From contig DVNA01000146.1 of the NCBI GenBank assembly GCA_018714665.1, forward strand, positions 1 through 10,437: 10,437 nt of DNA, given 5' to 3'. Shown piece by piece: positions 1 through 7,239 of the stretch. The notes under the pieces were generated by a model that was not told the origin of the DNA, did not search any database, and worked only from the letters and a program-made list of their open reading frames with translations. This stretch comes from Candidatus Gallibacteroides avistercoris. GTDB lineage: Bacteria; Bacteroidota; Bacteroidia; Bacteroidales; CHK158-818. The stretch's first letter is position 1, and each line of letters opens with the position of its first letter. The position numbers and the translations under genes were made by a program.

Positions 1-1
1 A

Positions 2-841
2 AAATTTGAAGCAAACCCCAACCGCCGCGTGCTCGAAGGAAAAGTCATCGCCACCCTCTTTTTCGAGCCCTCCACCCGTACCCGGTTGAGTTTTGAAACC
101 GCCGTAAACCGGTTGGGAGGGCGTGTTATCGGATTTTCCGATGCCGCCACTACCAGTTCCTCCAAAGGCGAAACCCTCAAAGATACCATTATGATGGTAA
201 GCAATTATGCCGACCTGATCATCATGCGGCACTACCTGGAAGGTGCCGCCCGCTACGCGTCGGAAATCTCCTCGATACCCATCGTCAACGCCGGCGACGG
301 AGCCAACCAGCACCCCTCGCAGACGATGCTCGACCTCTACTCCATCTACAAAACGCAGGGGACGCTACAAAACCTGAACATCACCATGGTAGGCGACCTG
401 AAATACGGCCGTACCGTACACTCGCTGCTGATGGCCATGTCGCACTTCAACCCCACGTTCCACTTCGTGGCCCCCGACGAACTGAAAATGCCCGAAGAGT
501 ACAAGGAGTTTTGCCGACAAAAGAACATTCCTTACCAAGAACACTCCGACTTTACCGAAGAGGTAATCAACCAGGCCGACATCCTCTACATGACCCGCGT
601 ACAACGGGAGCGATTTACCGATTTGATGGAATACGAAAAAGTCAAAAACGTTTACACCCTGCACAACCAGATGCTGGACGGCAGCAAGCCCAACCTGAGG
701 GTATTGCATCCCCTGCCCCGCGTAAACGAGATTTCGTACGACGTGGACGACAACCCCAAAGCATACTATTTCCAACAGGCCCAAAACGGACTCTATGCCC
801 GCCAGACCATTATCTGCAACGTTTTAGGCATTGAAATTTAA
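2..841 (+). CDS. pyrB: Aspartate carbamoyltransferase catalytic subunit (5' truncated by window edge)
   Basis: Catalytic chain of aspartate carbamoyltransferase, which joins carbamoyl phosphate to L-aspartate in the committed step of pyrimidine synthesis in the cytoplasm. The reading frame is open from base 2. By comparison with E. coli PyrB the visible KFEANP matches about residue 30, so some 30 N-terminal residues lie outside the window. Visible signatures are FEPSTRTR (from base 62), the carbamoyl-phosphate loop; MRHYLEGAA (from 224); HPSQT (from 311); GDLKYGRTVHS (from 392); and HPLPR (from 707), part of the active site. The GTG at 29 lies inside the conserved fold and is not the start. 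pyrI follows 21 bases downstream, so the two chains are probably made from one mRNA and form the class B type holoenzyme of catalytic trimers and regulatory dimers. The promoter is outside the window. Confidence 0.97.
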   Translation, partial: KFEANPNRRVLEGKVIATLFFEPSTRTRLSFETAVNRLGGRVIGFSDAATTSSSKGETLKDTIMMVSNYADLIIMRHYLEGAARYASEISSIPIVNAGDGANQHPSQTMLDLYSIYKTQGTLQNLNITMVGDLKYGRTVHSLLMAMSHFNPTFHFVAPDELKMPEEYKEFCRQKNIPYQEHSDFTEEVINQADILYMTRVQRERFTDLMEYEKVKNVYTLHNQMLDGSKPNLRVLHPLPRVNEISYDVDDNPKAYYFQQAQNGLYARQTIICNVLGIEI

Positions 842-862
842 CCCGCAAAGAACAGACAGATT

Positions 863-1324
863 ATGAATACCACCAAAAAAGAGCTCGAAGTAGCCGCTCT
901 CGAAAACGGCACCGTCATCGACCACATACCTTCCGAACAACTGTTCAAAGTAGTATCGTTGCTGAAACTCGACAAGATGACCGGCAGCATCACCATCGGC
1001 AACAACCTCAAAAGCAAAAAAATCGGCAAGAAAGGCATCATCAAGATGGCAGACACCTTTTTTAAGGAAGAAGAGATCAACCGCATCGCCCTGATAGCCC
1101 CGAATGCCAAGATAAACGAAATACACGATTACCAGGTTACCGTCAAAAAACAGGTTTCGTTACCCGATGTACTGGTAGGAATTGTCAAATGCGACAACCC
1201 CAAGTGTATCACCAACAACGAACCGATGGATACTCGGTTCGAAGTGATCGACCGCGAAAAGGTAGAGCTCAAATGCCACTACTGCGAACGCATCATAGAA
1301 AAGGAGAGAATCGAAATCCGGTAA
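863..1324 (+). CDS. pyrI: Aspartate carbamoyltransferase regulatory subunit
   Basis: Regulatory chain of aspartate carbamoyltransferase; it binds nucleotide effectors and couples them allosterically to PyrB. The 153-residue length equals the usual family length. The N-terminal part (about 1-100) is the nucleotide-binding domain, with GSITIGNNL at 41-49 and KGIIK at 57-61. The C-terminal zinc domain carries four cysteines, C110, C115, C138 and C141, in the spacing C-X4-C-X22-C-X2-C. This is the E. coli arrangement, where the structural zinc sits at the contact with the catalytic chain. The gene starts 21 bases after the pyrB stop without a Shine-Dalgarno sequence, which is normal in Bacteroidetes. 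Function is assigned from the family and the neighbour; effector specificity cannot be read from the sequence. Confidence 0.97.
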   Translation: MNTTKKELEVAALENGTVIDHIPSEQLFKVVSLLKLDKMTGSITIGNNLKSKKIGKKGIIKMADTFFKEEEINRIALIAPNAKINEIHDYQVTVKKQVSLPDVLVGIVKCDNPKCITNNEPMDTRFEVIDREKVELKCHYCERIIEKERIEIR

Positions 1325-1382
1325 ACGATAAACCCATTATCCCTGTTATATTCCAAGAAACGTTCCACCAAAACCTGTTAAT

Positions 1383-1961
1383 ATGAAACAAAACTGGAAA
1401 CCCGGCACCCTGATATACCCGCTTCCCGCCCTTCTAATCAGTTGCGGCAATACAGAAGAAAACTACAACCTGCTGACAGTCAGCTGGGCAGGAACACTAT
1501 GTACCAACCCTCCGATGTGCTACATATCGGTCCGTCCCGAACGCCACTCGTACCCAATCATCAAAGAAACCGGCGAATTCGTCATCAACCTGACCACCGA
1601 GGCACTTGCCTACGCTACCGACTGGTGCGGAGTAAAATCGGGAAAAGATTTCCAGAAATTCAAGGAGATGAAGCTGACCCCCGTTGCCGGGGCCGTGGTC
1701 AAGGCACCGCTGGTCAAAGAATCTCCTCTAAACATCGAGTGCAAGGTCAAGGAGATCGTCCCCTTGGGTTCTCACGACATGTTCATTGCCAATGTGGTAA
1801 ACGTAGTGGCCGACGACCGGTACCTGAACCCCGACACCGGAGCGTTTGATTTAGCAGCCGCCCGCCTGCTCGTCTATACCCACGGACACTACTACAAAAC
1901 AGGAGAAGAGATCGGCAAATTCGGATGGAGCGTCCAAAAGAAAAAGAAAAACAACGAATGA
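1383..1961 (+). CDS. Flavin reductase family protein (FMN-binding split barrel, flavoredoxin-like)
   Basis: A 192-residue cytoplasmic protein of the flavin reductase-like family (DIM6/NTAB type), which binds FMN in a split beta-barrel and either reduces free flavin with NAD(P)H or acts as a flavoredoxin electron carrier. The family pattern is clear: an N-terminal P-L-P-A-L-L-I-S strand (13-20), N-L-L-T-V-S-W-A-G (29-37), PPMCYISVRPERHSYPII (43-60) with the Pro-Pro and Arg-x-Ser/Thr features of the flavin site, GEFVINL (64-70), and the later barrel strand HDMFIANVVNVVAD (131-144). The tail is lysine-rich (KKKKNNE). The start ATG at 1383 follows 58 non-coding bases after pyrI, and its stop overlaps the next start as ATGA. 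It may be cotranscribed with pyrBI, but no experimental link to pyrimidine synthesis is implied. Substrate and partner are unknown. Confidence 0.85.
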   Translation: MKQNWKPGTLIYPLPALLISCGNTEENYNLLTVSWAGTLCTNPPMCYISVRPERHSYPIIKETGEFVINLTTEALAYATDWCGVKSGKDFQKFKEMKLTPVAGAVVKAPLVKESPLNIECKVKEIVPLGSHDMFIANVVNVVADDRYLNPDTGAFDLAAARLLVYTHGHYYKTGEEIGKFGWSVQKKKKNNE

Positions 1962-2674
1962 GACCCAAACACCTTCTACTCTTGCTGTGGATAATCCTCG
2001 TCCCCACCACCATCCTTGCCCAGGAGCGCCAGAAATGGGTCGAATGGGGAATCAAGGCCGGAGTAAATGCTCCCTACATTGCCATCGAAGAGTTCGAAAT
2101 AAACGGTATCAAAAAAGACGATCCTGAGACACAAACCCAGGTAGGATATTTTTTCGCCCTCTTTTCAAGGGTAAACTTGCACAAGCACTATATACAGTTA
2201 GAAGCCTCTACTCATTATACCCGTTCAGAAATAGCCGTTGATCTGACAGACTTTGGATACAGCCTCGAAAATACGGGAATAGACCCAACCTCCAAAATAA
2301 AGTTCCACCGCCGGACACTGGAAGTACCCCTGCTGTACGGGTACAATTTTGTCAAAAAAAATCCATATGAACTGGCCCTGTTCGTCGGGCCCAAGTTACG
2401 TTATAGCTTCGACCGGGGAAACGATGACACCCAAAGCAGCAACAACGCCATCGAAATCCACGAAGAGGTACAACCTCTGACCGCCTGTATCGTATTCGGA
2501 TTAGGCACCCGTATCTCCAATTTCGTACTCGATGTCAGGTACGAATTCGGGGTGAACAACATCTCCAAATCATCCGTCTATACATTAAAGCTGCCTACCG
2601 GCGAAAACAGCGGAGAGCTGACCCTTAACCGAAGAATGAACCTGATGAGCTTCTCGCTGGGGGTTATTTTTTAG
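1958..2674 (+). CDS. Outer membrane beta-barrel protein (PorT/OMP_b-brl type), function unknown
   Basis: A 238-residue secreted protein. I chose ATG 1958, not the in-frame ATG at 1925, because it forms an ATGA overlap with the flavin reductase stop and begins a signal peptide directly: basic MRPKH, a leucine-rich core LLLLLWIILV, and a likely signal peptidase I site after about residue 21 (TTILA-Q). The mature part has alternating hydrophobic and polar strands such as WVEWGIKAGVNAP, YIQLEASTHYTRSEIAV, LEVPLLYGYNFV, ELALFVGPKLRYSFDRG and NFVLDVRYEFGVNNIS. It ends SFSLGVIF, and a terminal phenylalanine is the usual outer-membrane barrel signal. The pattern fits small 8-10-stranded barrels (the PorT / OMP_b-brl_2 group) that are common and mostly uncharacterised in Bacteroidetes. 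It is translationally coupled to the gene before it. No terminator is visible after it. Confidence 0.8.
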   Translation: MRPKHLLLLLWIILVPTTILAQERQKWVEWGIKAGVNAPYIAIEEFEINGIKKDDPETQTQVGYFFALFSRVNLHKHYIQLEASTHYTRSEIAVDLTDFGYSLENTGIDPTSKIKFHRRTLEVPLLYGYNFVKKNPYELALFVGPKLRYSFDRGNDDTQSSNNAIEIHEEVQPLTACIVFGLGTRISNFVLDVRYEFGVNNISKSSVYTLKLPTGENSGELTLNRRMNLMSFSLGVIF

Positions 2675-2728
2675 CAAACAGACCCCACACAAGAGATTTA
2701 CCACGCAAATACTTTTTAGGACAAATAC

Positions 2729-2759
2729 TTTACCAATCGACATCAAATGCGTATATTTG
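2729..2759 (+). promoter_or_regulatory. Probable glyA promoter (Bacteroidetes type)
   Basis: TATATTTG at 2752-2759 matches the Bacteroidetes -7 element TAnnTTTG exactly. A TTTAC at 2729-2733, 18 bases upstream, is a plausible weak -33 element. Transcription would start near 2765 and give a leader of about 35 bases before glyA. The position in the 124-base gap ahead of glyA supports it. The motif match is seen; promoter activity is inferred. Confidence 0.6.
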
Positions 2760-2798
2760 CTGTCTAAATCATGCAAAAATCATTCAATCACCTATAAA

Positions 2799-4079
2799 AT
2801 GAAAAGAGATACTGAAATTTTCGACATCATCGAAAAAGAGCATCAACGCCAGTTGAAGGGAATAGAATTGATCGCTTCCGAAAACTTCGTCAGCGATCAG
2901 GTAATGCAAGCCATGGGCTCCTGCCTGACCAACAAATATGCAGAAGGATACCCCGGCAAACGCTATTACGGAGGCTGCGAAGTGGTTGACCAAAGCGAAC
3001 AGATCGCCATCGAACGCATCAAAAAAATCTTCGGGGCAGAATGGGCCAACGTACAACCCCACTCGGGAGCACAGGCCAACATGGCCGTATTCATGGCTAC
3101 GCTGAACCCGGGCGACAAGTTCTTGGGATTGAACCTATCACACGGGGGGCACCTCTCACACGGTTCACCCGTCAACTTCTCCGGGCTGATGTTCAAACCC
3201 CTGGAATACAGTGTCAAAGAAGATACCGGATATGTCGATTACGATATGATGGAAGAGGTTGCCCTGCGCGAACGACCCAAACTCATCATCGGCGGAGCAT
3301 CGGCCTATTCGCGCGAATGGGATTATGCCCGTATGCGTAAAATCGCCGATGAGATAGGCGCCCTGCTGATGATAGACATGGCACATCCCGCCGGACTGAT
3401 TGCCGCCGGAGAGTTGGACAACCCCCTGAAATATGCCCACATCGTAACCTCCACTACACACAAAACCTTGCGGGGCCCGCGCGGAGGTATCATCCTCTTA
3501 GGGAAAGACTTCGACAACCCTTGGGGCAAAACCACCCCGAAAGGCGAAATCAAAAAGATGTCGGCCCTGTTAGACTCGGCCGTATTCCCCGGCGTACAAG
3601 GAGGTCCGCTCGAACACGTCATTGCCGCCAAAGCCGTATCCTTCGGCGAAGCACTTACCCCCGAATACAAACAGTACCAGGCACAGGTCAAAAAGAATGC
3701 CGCTACCATGGCCGCAGCCTTCATGGCCAAAGGGTACAAAATCATCTCCGGGGGGACAGACAACCACTGTATGTTGATCGACCTGCGGACCAAATTCCCC
3801 GAACTGACCGGTAAAGTAGCCGAAAAAGTACTGGTACAGGCAGACATCACGGTCAACAAGAACATGGTTCCGTTCGACAGCCGCTCTCCGTTCCAGACCT
3901 CCGGTATCCGTGTCGGCACACCGGCCATCACTACCCGCGGAGCCAAAGAAGAGCTGATGGGCGAGATCGTTGAGATGATTGACACCGTACTCTCCAACCC
4001 CGAAAGCGAGACAACCATCAAGGCCGTCCGCGAAAAGGTGAACCAGACGATGAAAAACTATGCCTTGTTTGCCTACTAA
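2799..4079 (+). CDS. glyA: Serine hydroxymethyltransferase
   Basis: PLP-dependent cytoplasmic enzyme that interconverts serine plus tetrahydrofolate with glycine plus 5,10-methylene-tetrahydrofolate, the main source of one-carbon units. The 426-residue product has the usual length. The frame is open further upstream, but ATG 2799 gives the family N-terminus (MKRDTEIFDIIEKEHQRQ) and lies behind the probable promoter; an earlier TTG at 2757 overlaps the promoter -7 element. Visible motifs are IELIASENF (22-30), NKYAEGYPGKRYYGG (45-59), HSGAQAN (88-94), LSHGGHLSHG (113-122), the DMAH that stacks on PLP (193-196), and TSTTHKTLRGPRGG with Schiff-base lysine K222. It appears to be transcribed alone and ends at the hairpin beginning at 4104. 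No riboswitch is evident in the short leader. Confidence 0.98.
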   Translation: MKRDTEIFDIIEKEHQRQLKGIELIASENFVSDQVMQAMGSCLTNKYAEGYPGKRYYGGCEVVDQSEQIAIERIKKIFGAEWANVQPHSGAQANMAVFMATLNPGDKFLGLNLSHGGHLSHGSPVNFSGLMFKPLEYSVKEDTGYVDYDMMEEVALRERPKLIIGGASAYSREWDYARMRKIADEIGALLMIDMAHPAGLIAAGELDNPLKYAHIVTSTTHKTLRGPRGGIILLGKDFDNPWGKTTPKGEIKKMSALLDSAVFPGVQGGPLEHVIAAKAVSFGEALTPEYKQYQAQVKKNAATMAAAFMAKGYKIISGGTDNHCMLIDLRTKFPELTGKVAEKVLVQADITVNKNMVPFDSRSPFQTSGIRVGTPAITTRGAKEELMGEIVEMIDTVLSNPESETTIKAVREKVNQTMKNYALFAY

Positions 4080-4103
4080 GATATCTTCTTTACCCTGAGC
4101 CGA

Positions 4104-4156
4104 AAAGTCATAGAACAGCTTACCGGTTGTTTTATGACTTTCCCTCTTTTTTCTTT
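4104..4156 (+). terminator. Intrinsic terminator after glyA
   Basis: Arms 4104-4118 and 4127-4141 can form a 15-pair stem (AAAGTCATA against TATGACTTT at the base, with two G-U pairs further in) around an 8-base loop. A T-rich run follows at 4145-4156. It lies 25 bases after the glyA stop. The stem is AT-rich, so read-through into the following DoxX gene is possible. Confidence 0.8.
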
Positions 4157-4177
4157 TACCCGAAAACATTCCAGAAT

Positions 4178-4822
4178 ATGAAACAAATTTGCCGCTGGCT
4201 GTGGAGCGATACTCCCATCAAAGCAGAACAACTTTCGCTGTCCATCCTCTTTTTACGTGTTTTTATCGGCATTATGATGATACCCTACGGTTGGGGAAAG
4301 ATTACCGATTTCGACCGTTATGCCGAAAACTTCTTTGAAGACCCCATCGGTATAGGACACCTTCCCTCCTTAATCCTGACCATCTTTGCACAAGTCATCT
4401 GCTCCGTCTTTCTGATTGTCGGATTTCAAACCCGTATCTCGGCATTGATTCTGGCTTTCAACATGGCAGTAGCCACCAAATACCACTTTTACGACCCGTT
4501 CAGCGTAAAGGCCCTGCCCATCCTGTTTTTAGGCATCTACATCGCCGTAGTCATGTTCGGAGGCGGCCGTTACTCCATAGACCGGTGGCTGTTCTCCTGC
4601 ACAAAAGAGAACGGCTCGACACCCCTCTGCACCCCCAACATAGCTCCCGCAGAACGCACGGTACGGATGTTGCTCAGTTTCGCATTGTGCTGCATTGTCT
4701 TTTCCAACAGCACCTCCGACCTTGTAGCCATCCTGCTGCTGGCTGTATCGTTCCTCCTGCTGGTAAGCTCCTTTACGGGATACTCCCTGATATATCGACA
4801 GAAAAAGACGAAACAGAGCTGA
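4178..4822 (+). CDS. DoxX family membrane protein with DUF2892-like C-terminal extension
   Basis: A 214-residue inner-membrane protein. Residues 18-138 form a DoxX-type four-helix unit: helices near 20-37, 63-83, 87-103 and 111-128, with the conserved G-W-G-K (38-41) followed by an aromatic-acidic loop FDRYAENFFEDP and a GGGRYSIDRW ending. DoxX proteins are poorly defined quinone or redox-linked membrane proteins. After a polar linker (139-155), residues 154-206 resemble DUF2892 (the YgaP membrane domain): N154 with E159-R160-x-V-R163, two more helices (164-178, 183-199), and TGYSLIY (200-206) where DUF2892 usually has T-G-x-C-P-x-Y; the Cys-Pro is Ser-Leu here. The in-frame ATG 4178 was preferred to an upstream frame that runs through the terminator. 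It ends one base before the next gene. No clear promoter is seen. The DoxX assignment is firm; the DUF2892 match is inferred from pattern. Confidence 0.8.
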   Translation: MKQICRWLWSDTPIKAEQLSLSILFLRVFIGIMMIPYGWGKITDFDRYAENFFEDPIGIGHLPSLILTIFAQVICSVFLIVGFQTRISALILAFNMAVATKYHFYDPFSVKALPILFLGIYIAVVMFGGGRYSIDRWLFSCTKENGSTPLCTPNIAPAERTVRMLLSFALCCIVFSNSTSDLVAILLLAVSFLLLVSSFTGYSLIYRQKKTKQS

Positions 4823-4823
4823 G

Positions 4824-5030
4824 ATGAAAGAGCTGATCTTTTCCGTCGTCCTGTTCCTGCTGGGAGGAGTCGCCATCTTTGCGGCATGTACCGGAGCCCG
4901 CTGGTTCTTTTCCACCAAAAACGCCGCATTTTTCGTGCGGACATTCGGGCTCAAAGGGGCCCGCTGGTTCTATTTCATCCTGGGGGCGGCACTTTGCCTG
5001 ATGGCCTATACCGTCGCATTCATCCACTAA
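4824..5030 (+). CDS. Small two-helix membrane protein, Imm17-like
   Basis: A 68-residue protein with hydrophobic helices at about 3-22 and 46-66, and a short basic loop between them (STKNAAFFVRTFGLKGAR). The arrangement W-F-F, basic loop with V-R-x-F-G, then G-A-R-x-F-Y opening helix 2 resembles the Imm17 family (PF15562) as I remember it. That family holds two-helix proteins predicted as immunity proteins in polymorphic toxin loci and also common alone in Bacteroidetes. No toxin gene is near, so an immunity role here is not supported. GARWFF (24-29) and GARWFY (45-50) are near copies, also at DNA level. The start is one base after the DoxX stop, which argues for cotranscription and coupled translation. 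The gene is real by context; its function is unknown. Confidence 0.7.
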   Translation: MKELIFSVVLFLLGGVAIFAACTGARWFFSTKNAAFFVRTFGLKGARWFYFILGAALCLMAYTVAFIH

Positions 5031-5089
5031 ACCATTTGCTTCAATGCGACTTTAAGCCACACGGTACAGCGGATTCCGAACTTTATTCC

Positions 5090-5097
5090 TAATTTTG
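5090..5097 (+). promoter_or_regulatory. Probable -7 element for the anchored hydrolase gene
   Basis: TAATTTTG matches the Bacteroidetes -7 consensus TAnnTTTG exactly and lies 26 bases before the ATG at 5124, so the leader would be about 20 bases. No convincing TTTG-type -33 element is found 19-21 bases upstream; the nearest candidates are poor. Promoter function is inferred. Confidence 0.45.
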
Positions 5098-5123
5098 TTC
5101 TCAACCACTACAAACAAACACAC

Positions 5124-7172
5124 ATGGCATCATCTTCAAGACAATACGTATTACGGAACATCGTGCTTCTGATTATCTTCGCCGGTGTCATCGGGGCAGC
5201 CGTTTACTACTGGCCGGAAATTACCGGAAACAACAAACAGACCCTGCGCAGAGCCGACAGCTTTTTCGGATTCCATTTCGATTTCCACGCCGGGGCCGAC
5301 TGCAACCAAATCGGACACCTGCTGACCGAAGAGATGATTGATACCTTCCTTCTCCAAACGCAACCCGACTACATACAGGTAGATTGCAAAGGGCACAACG
5401 GCTATTCCAGTTACCCGACCCAAGTAGGCAACCAGGCACCCGGCTTTGAAAAAGACATTCTCCAACTGTTCCGGGAGGTTACCCGCAAACACCACGTAGC
5501 CCTGTACGTCCACTATTCCGGCATTTGGGACAACGTCGCCATGCAGGCTCACCCCGAATGGGCCGCCCGCCATGCCGACGGGACACCTGATACCCAGAAA
5601 GCCTCTTTTTACGGAGCATACGACGACAGCCTGCTGATACCCCAACTTAAAGAACTGGCCCAACGGGGCATCGACGGCATCTGGGTGGACGGCGAGTGTT
5701 GGGCCGCCATCCCCGACTACTCAGACACCATGCGCGTGCGCTACCAGGAACTGACCGGGCTCACCACACTCCCCCAGCCGGGCGATGCCGACTACAAGCA
5801 GTTTCTGGAACTGAACCGCACCGCCTTCCGCGACCACATACGCTATTATATCGATGCCGTACACAAAGAGTATCCCGACTTCCAGATTACCAGTAACTGG
5901 GCCTATTCGTCCATGATGCCCGAAGAGGTCGATACGCCCGTAGATTACCTCTCGGGCGACGTAGCCGGACAAAACGGCGTATACAGCTCGGCCTGGGAGG
6001 CCCGCTGTCTGGCCCCGCAAGGAAAATCGTGGGACTTGATGTCGTGGGGATTTACCTATAACTCCGGACAAGGATTGCCGGCAGCCAAATCGGTTGTCAT
6101 GTTGCAGCAGGAGGCGGCAGAAGTCATCTCGATGGGCGGAGGGTTCCAGGTCTATTACCAGCAAAACCGGGACGGTTCCTTAAAAACCGCCTACTTCCCG
6201 CGGATGGCTGAGATTGCCCGCTGGTGCCGCGAGCGGCAGGAGTATTGCCACAAGAACACCCCCCTTCCGCAAATCGCCCTCTGGTACTCCACCTATGCGT
6301 GGAAAGATGCCCAAAACGGTATCTATTCCAGCGGGCCCAACTATCGGATGTCGAATATCCTGGCCCTGCTGCTGGACGGCAAACAGTCGGTAGAGGTACT
6401 GATGGACCACCACCTGAAAAAATCAATCGACCAATATCCTCTGATCGTACTGCCCGAATGGGCTAATGTAGGAGAAGAGATGAAAAAATTCGTACTCCAA
6501 TATGTCGAAAACGGCGGCAATCTGCTGGTAATGGGCGTAGATGCCACCCGCGTATTTGCCCCGGAACTGGGCATCCAGACCGACGGCGAACCGGTGGTAG
6601 GCAACACCTTCATCTCCCAGGGAGAACACCTGGCAGCACTCCACACCCGCTGGCAACAGATTGTAGCTCAGGATGAGACACAGACCCTGGGCGAGATCCG
6701 CACCACCGACGACAAATCGGTACAACCCGCATCCTATCCCTTCGCCACCTACCGCACCTACGGCAAAGGAAAGATCGGTGCCATCACCGTCGATCTGGCA
6801 CAATCCTACGCCTCTCAACGCTCCTCAGAGTGTACCCACCTTGTCAATCGGGTAATCTCCGCCCTCTATCCCGCCCCGCGGGTAGCCGTCGAAGGCAACA
6901 GCCGCATCCACCTGGTCGCCACGCAGCGCGAACACAAATGGGTAATCAACCTGATCAATGTAGATGGAGACCACAGCAACGGCAATGTCTATGTATATGA
7001 CCAGATAAACCCCACACGTCCGGTCAAACTCATCATCCGACCCGAACACTCTGTCCGGAACGCCTACCTGATACCCGGAGGAGAGAAGTTGTCGGCCAAG
7101 AAATCGGGCGACCATTTCGAGCTGGAAATTCCTTCGTTCGACGTACACACGGCCGTAGTACTGTCGTTCTAA
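5124..7172 (+). CDS. Membrane-anchored putative glycoside hydrolase (GHL6 / GH42-trimerisation type)
   Basis: A 682-residue protein with a short basic N-terminus and one hydrophobic segment at 12-30 (NIVLLIIFAGVIGAAVYYW). No lipobox cysteine and no clear cleavage site follow it, so I read a signal anchor with the rest in the periplasm. Residues about 48-380 look like a TIM-barrel hydrolase related to the alpha-L-fucosidase-like GHL6 group: FGFHFDFHAG (48-57), DYIQVDCKGHNGYSSYPT (82-99), ALYVHYSGIWDN (126-137), HPEWAARHADGTP (143-155), and GIDGIWVDGECW (182-193), where D189 is the best nucleophile candidate. Residues about 385-580 resemble the flavodoxin-like trimerisation domain of GH42-type enzymes, with LIVLPEWANV and ENGGNLLVMG. 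The end is a beta-sandwich (about 590-682). Substrate is unknown; a fucosidase is possible. It stands alone, without SusC/SusD partners. Confidence 0.75.
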   Translation: MASSSRQYVLRNIVLLIIFAGVIGAAVYYWPEITGNNKQTLRRADSFFGFHFDFHAGADCNQIGHLLTEEMIDTFLLQTQPDYIQVDCKGHNGYSSYPTQVGNQAPGFEKDILQLFREVTRKHHVALYVHYSGIWDNVAMQAHPEWAARHADGTPDTQKASFYGAYDDSLLIPQLKELAQRGIDGIWVDGECWAAIPDYSDTMRVRYQELTGLTTLPQPGDADYKQFLELNRTAFRDHIRYYIDAVHKEYPDFQITSNWAYSSMMPEEVDTPVDYLSGDVAGQNGVYSSAWEARCLAPQGKSWDLMSWGFTYNSGQGLPAAKSVVMLQQEAAEVISMGGGFQVYYQQNRDGSLKTAYFPRMAEIARWCRERQEYCHKNTPLPQIALWYSTYAWKDAQNGIYSSGPNYRMSNILALLLDGKQSVEVLMDHHLKKSIDQYPLIVLPEWANVGEEMKKFVLQYVENGGNLLVMGVDATRVFAPELGIQTDGEPVVGNTFISQGEHLAALHTRWQQIVAQDETQTLGEIRTTDDKSVQPASYPFATYRTYGKGKIGAITVDLAQSYASQRSSECTHLVNRVISALYPAPRVAVEGNSRIHLVATQREHKWVINLINVDGDHSNGNVYVYDQINPTRPVKLIIRPEHSVRNAYLIPGGEKLSAKKSGDHFELEIPSFDVHTAVVLSF

Positions 7173-7176
7173 ACAA

Positions 7177-7209
7177 CAAGCGGGCCACCTTCCTCAGGTG
7201 GCCCGCTTG
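7177..7209. terminator. Bidirectional hairpin terminator between convergent genes
   Basis: Arms 7177-7190 and 7196-7209 form a perfect 14-pair GC-rich stem around a 5-base loop. It begins 4 bases after the hydrolase stop and lies 30 bases beyond the tsaE stop on the other strand. On the minus strand the stem is followed by TTGTTTAG, a short T-rich tail. On the plus strand the tail (CCTATATAAC) is poor in T. The stem is symmetric and probably ends both transcripts. Confidence 0.8.
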
Positions 7210-7239
7210 CCTATATAACTCCATCGAGAAAGTTACACG

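Noticed and set aside
29..841. GTG at 29 as the pyrB start
   Set aside because: The frame is open to the window edge and the residues before it (KFEANP) match the conserved N-terminal domain, so the gene is cut by the window and does not start here.
2675..2798. A folate or glycine riboswitch ahead of glyA
   Set aside because: The predicted leader is about 35 bases, too short for a known riboswitch, and no matching conserved core or stem is visible.
3323..4021. A 232-codon open frame on the minus strand inside glyA
   Set aside because: It is fully antisense to a highly conserved gene, and its translation has no recognisable domain; it is a by-product of glyA codon use.
4824..5030. A polymorphic toxin-immunity locus based on the Imm17-like protein
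   Set aside because: No toxin domain, secretion marker, Rhs or VgrG-like gene lies in the surrounding sequence; the neighbours are DoxX and a hydrolase.
5013..5050. Inverted repeat GTCGCATT / AATGCGAC at the end of the Imm17-like gene
   Set aside because: The stem is only 8 pairs with a 22-base loop, begins inside the coding region and has only three T after it; too weak to call a terminator.
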